Below are positions 25,211-26,238 of a DNA stretch of 26,238 bases, in pieces. Each line of letters starts with the position of its first letter. Within the stretch, counting starts at the first letter, position 1. A program made the position numbers and the translations under genes. The notes under the pieces were generated by a model. That model was not told the origin of the DNA. It did not search any database and saw nothing but the letters and a program-made list of their open reading frames with translations. Origin of the DNA: Bacteroidales bacterium (GTDB taxonomy: Bacteria > Bacteroidota > Bacteroidia > Bacteroidales > P3); the NCBI GenBank assembly GCA_900771365.1, contig CAAGNU010000294.1, forward strand, positions 1-26,238, given 5' to 3'.

Positions 25211-26238
25211 ATGAAACAGACAACAGACAACAAAAAAGCAGGCATGATGAGAGGCTGGAGCATGTTCTTGCTCCTCATGCCCCTCCTCGCCGCCGTGCCG
25301 CTGCGGGCGCAGAGCCCGTCGGGGCACTTCGAGTGGGCGAGGACTTACACGGGCATACAGGTTAATCCGGCATACGGATACAACGAAATAGTCGGCTCGG
25401 CAGTAGATTCGTTGGGCAATCTGTATATTGCCGGGCATTTCACCTACGAGGGGATTCTGGATGCCAACGCTTACACGGACTTGTACCCCGACTCGCTTTT
25501 TGCGACTCGGTATATCAACATAGTGATAGCCAAGTTCTCGCCGTCGGGCGAGATGCTGTGGCACAAGCTCATTATCGACCAGTCTCCATCACGAGTTGAG
25601 AATTGTTATTTACGCGACATGAGGATGGTAGGCGACAGTAGCATTATGGTGGCGGTTGACTTCCCTGTACCTAAACATGGTCCAGACGTAATACCTAGAA
25701 CAGTCTATTATTTAGACACGCTTATTCAAGACCAGAACTATTTCCACTCCATGGACAGTATTTGGCCCATGAGGAACAATGCCTTTATCACTTTCGACTT
25801 TGATGGCAACGTGACGGAGCAGCATTTTGTTTCGATAGGTTTGCTGGACGCGTTTGGAAATCCAATGGGATCTCCAGGCTTTACCTATATCTATGGGCAA
25901 CATGCTTTTGCACACAAATTTGCCGTTGACCACAAGGGAAACATTTATGTGCTTCACGGTATGAGTAATGACCATCAGGGTGAGCATAGTATATTTAATG
26001 GCGGCGTCAGCGCACAAGTGATATACGTGGATGGAGTCCGTCATCAGACAAATCCTGTCAGTCCTATTGGAACTTGGAGTGAATATCAAATCCTGAAATT
26101 CTCACCCCATTTCGACAGTCTGCTTGGCTGCACCTACATTATTGACACCAGCACCTCGACTGATTATTTTGGCTTGATTGAATCTATAAAATACACTTCG
26201 TTTAATATGGACGGACAAGACAACCTATATATTACAAC
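25211..26238 (+). CDS. Secreted beta-propeller-like (SBBP-type) protein, 5' part only
   Basis: The frame is open from ATG 25211 to the window edge, 342 codons, with no stop; the 3' end is outside. The N-terminus is a signal peptide (MFLLLMPLLAAVPLRAQ core; residue 12 or 13 Met is an alternative start giving a more usual length). Cleavage is likely near RAQ-SPS. The mature part has spaced strands of the form D-x-x-G-N-L-Y-I-x-G: DSLGNLYIAGHF (about 66-77), DHKGNIYVLHG (about 242-252), DGQDNLYIT at the edge, and KFSPSGEMLW/KFSPHFDSLLG segments. This recalls the SBBP beta-propeller repeat proteins of Bacteroidetes, many of them T9SS cargo, but a sorting domain cannot be seen here. A broken paralogue lies at 9814-10088. 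Function unknown. Confidence 0.8.
   Translation, partial: MKQTTDNKKAGMMRGWSMFLLLMPLLAAVPLRAQSPSGHFEWARTYTGIQVNPAYGYNEIVGSAVDSLGNLYIAGHFTYEGILDANAYTDLYPDSLFATRYINIVIAKFSPSGEMLWHKLIIDQSPSRVENCYLRDMRMVGDSSIMVAVDFPVPKHGPDVIPRTVYYLDTLIQDQNYFHSMDSIWPMRNNAFITFDFDGNVTEQHFVSIGLLDAFGNPMGSPGFTYIYGQHAFAHKFAVDHKGNIYVLHGMSNDHQGEHSIFNGGVSAQVIYVDGVRHQTNPVSPIGTWSEYQILKFSPHFDSLLGCTYIIDTSTSTDYFGLIESIKYTSFNMDGQDNLYIT

Noticed and set aside
25166..25564. 132-codon minus-strand frame at the right end
   Set aside because: Antisense to the signal peptide and early part of the propeller-like gene, which has a coherent secreted-protein sequence on the plus strand.

Overview
The window looks like a chromosomal segment of a Bacteroidales (phylum Bacteroidota) bacterium. 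Three things point there: promoters of the Bacteroidetes type (TTTG, 19-20 bp, TAnnTTTG) instead of sigma-70 boxes; a 2113-residue secreted fibronectin-III protein ending in a type IX secretion (T9SS) sorting domain; and RpoB, RpoC and a DUF3467 protein of the Bacteroidetes kind. Genus or family cannot be fixed from the sequence alone.

Left part (1-10,200). A very large T9SS-exported, FN3-rich surface or secreted protein (232-6573, minus) has its own well-formed promoter. A POT/PTR-family proton-coupled peptide transporter (6862-8583, minus) follows. It diverges from a threonylcarbamoyl-AMP synthase gene (tsaC, 8886-9452, plus), and two mirror-image copies of the -7 box lie between them. Downstream of tsaC are a 14-bp perfect palindrome, short tandem repeats and a decayed, frameshifted fragment (about 9814-10088) of a secreted protein whose intact relative begins at 25211.

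Central part (10,144-24,152, all minus). This is the main transcription-translation locus, and it reads as one transcription unit of about 14 kb: promoter at 24,121-24,152, then tRNA-Thr(TGT), tRNA-Tyr, tRNA-Gly, tRNA-Thr(GGT), tuf, tRNA-Trp, secE, nusG, rplK, rplA, rplJ, rplL, rpoB, rpoC, a DUF3467 gene and a strong terminator hairpin at 10,144-10,170. It couples elongation factor, translocon subunit, antitermination factor, four stalk-region ribosomal proteins and the two large RNA polymerase subunits with the tRNAs. A long hairpin between rplL and rpoB is a natural place to set the ratio of ribosomal protein to polymerase synthesis. The DUF3467 gene, of unknown function, begins 9 bp after rpoC.

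Right part (24,153-26,238). About 1 kb without a gene contains a long inverted repeat. After it comes the 5' part of a secreted beta-propeller-like protein (25211 to the window end, plus), which is cut by the window edge.

I see no CRISPR array, transposase, phage gene or defence system. The items most worth following up are the DUF3467 gene inside the polymerase operon, the divergent -7 box pairs, the intercistronic hairpins, the inverted-repeat elements near both copies of the propeller family, and the mosaic architecture of the giant FN3 protein.
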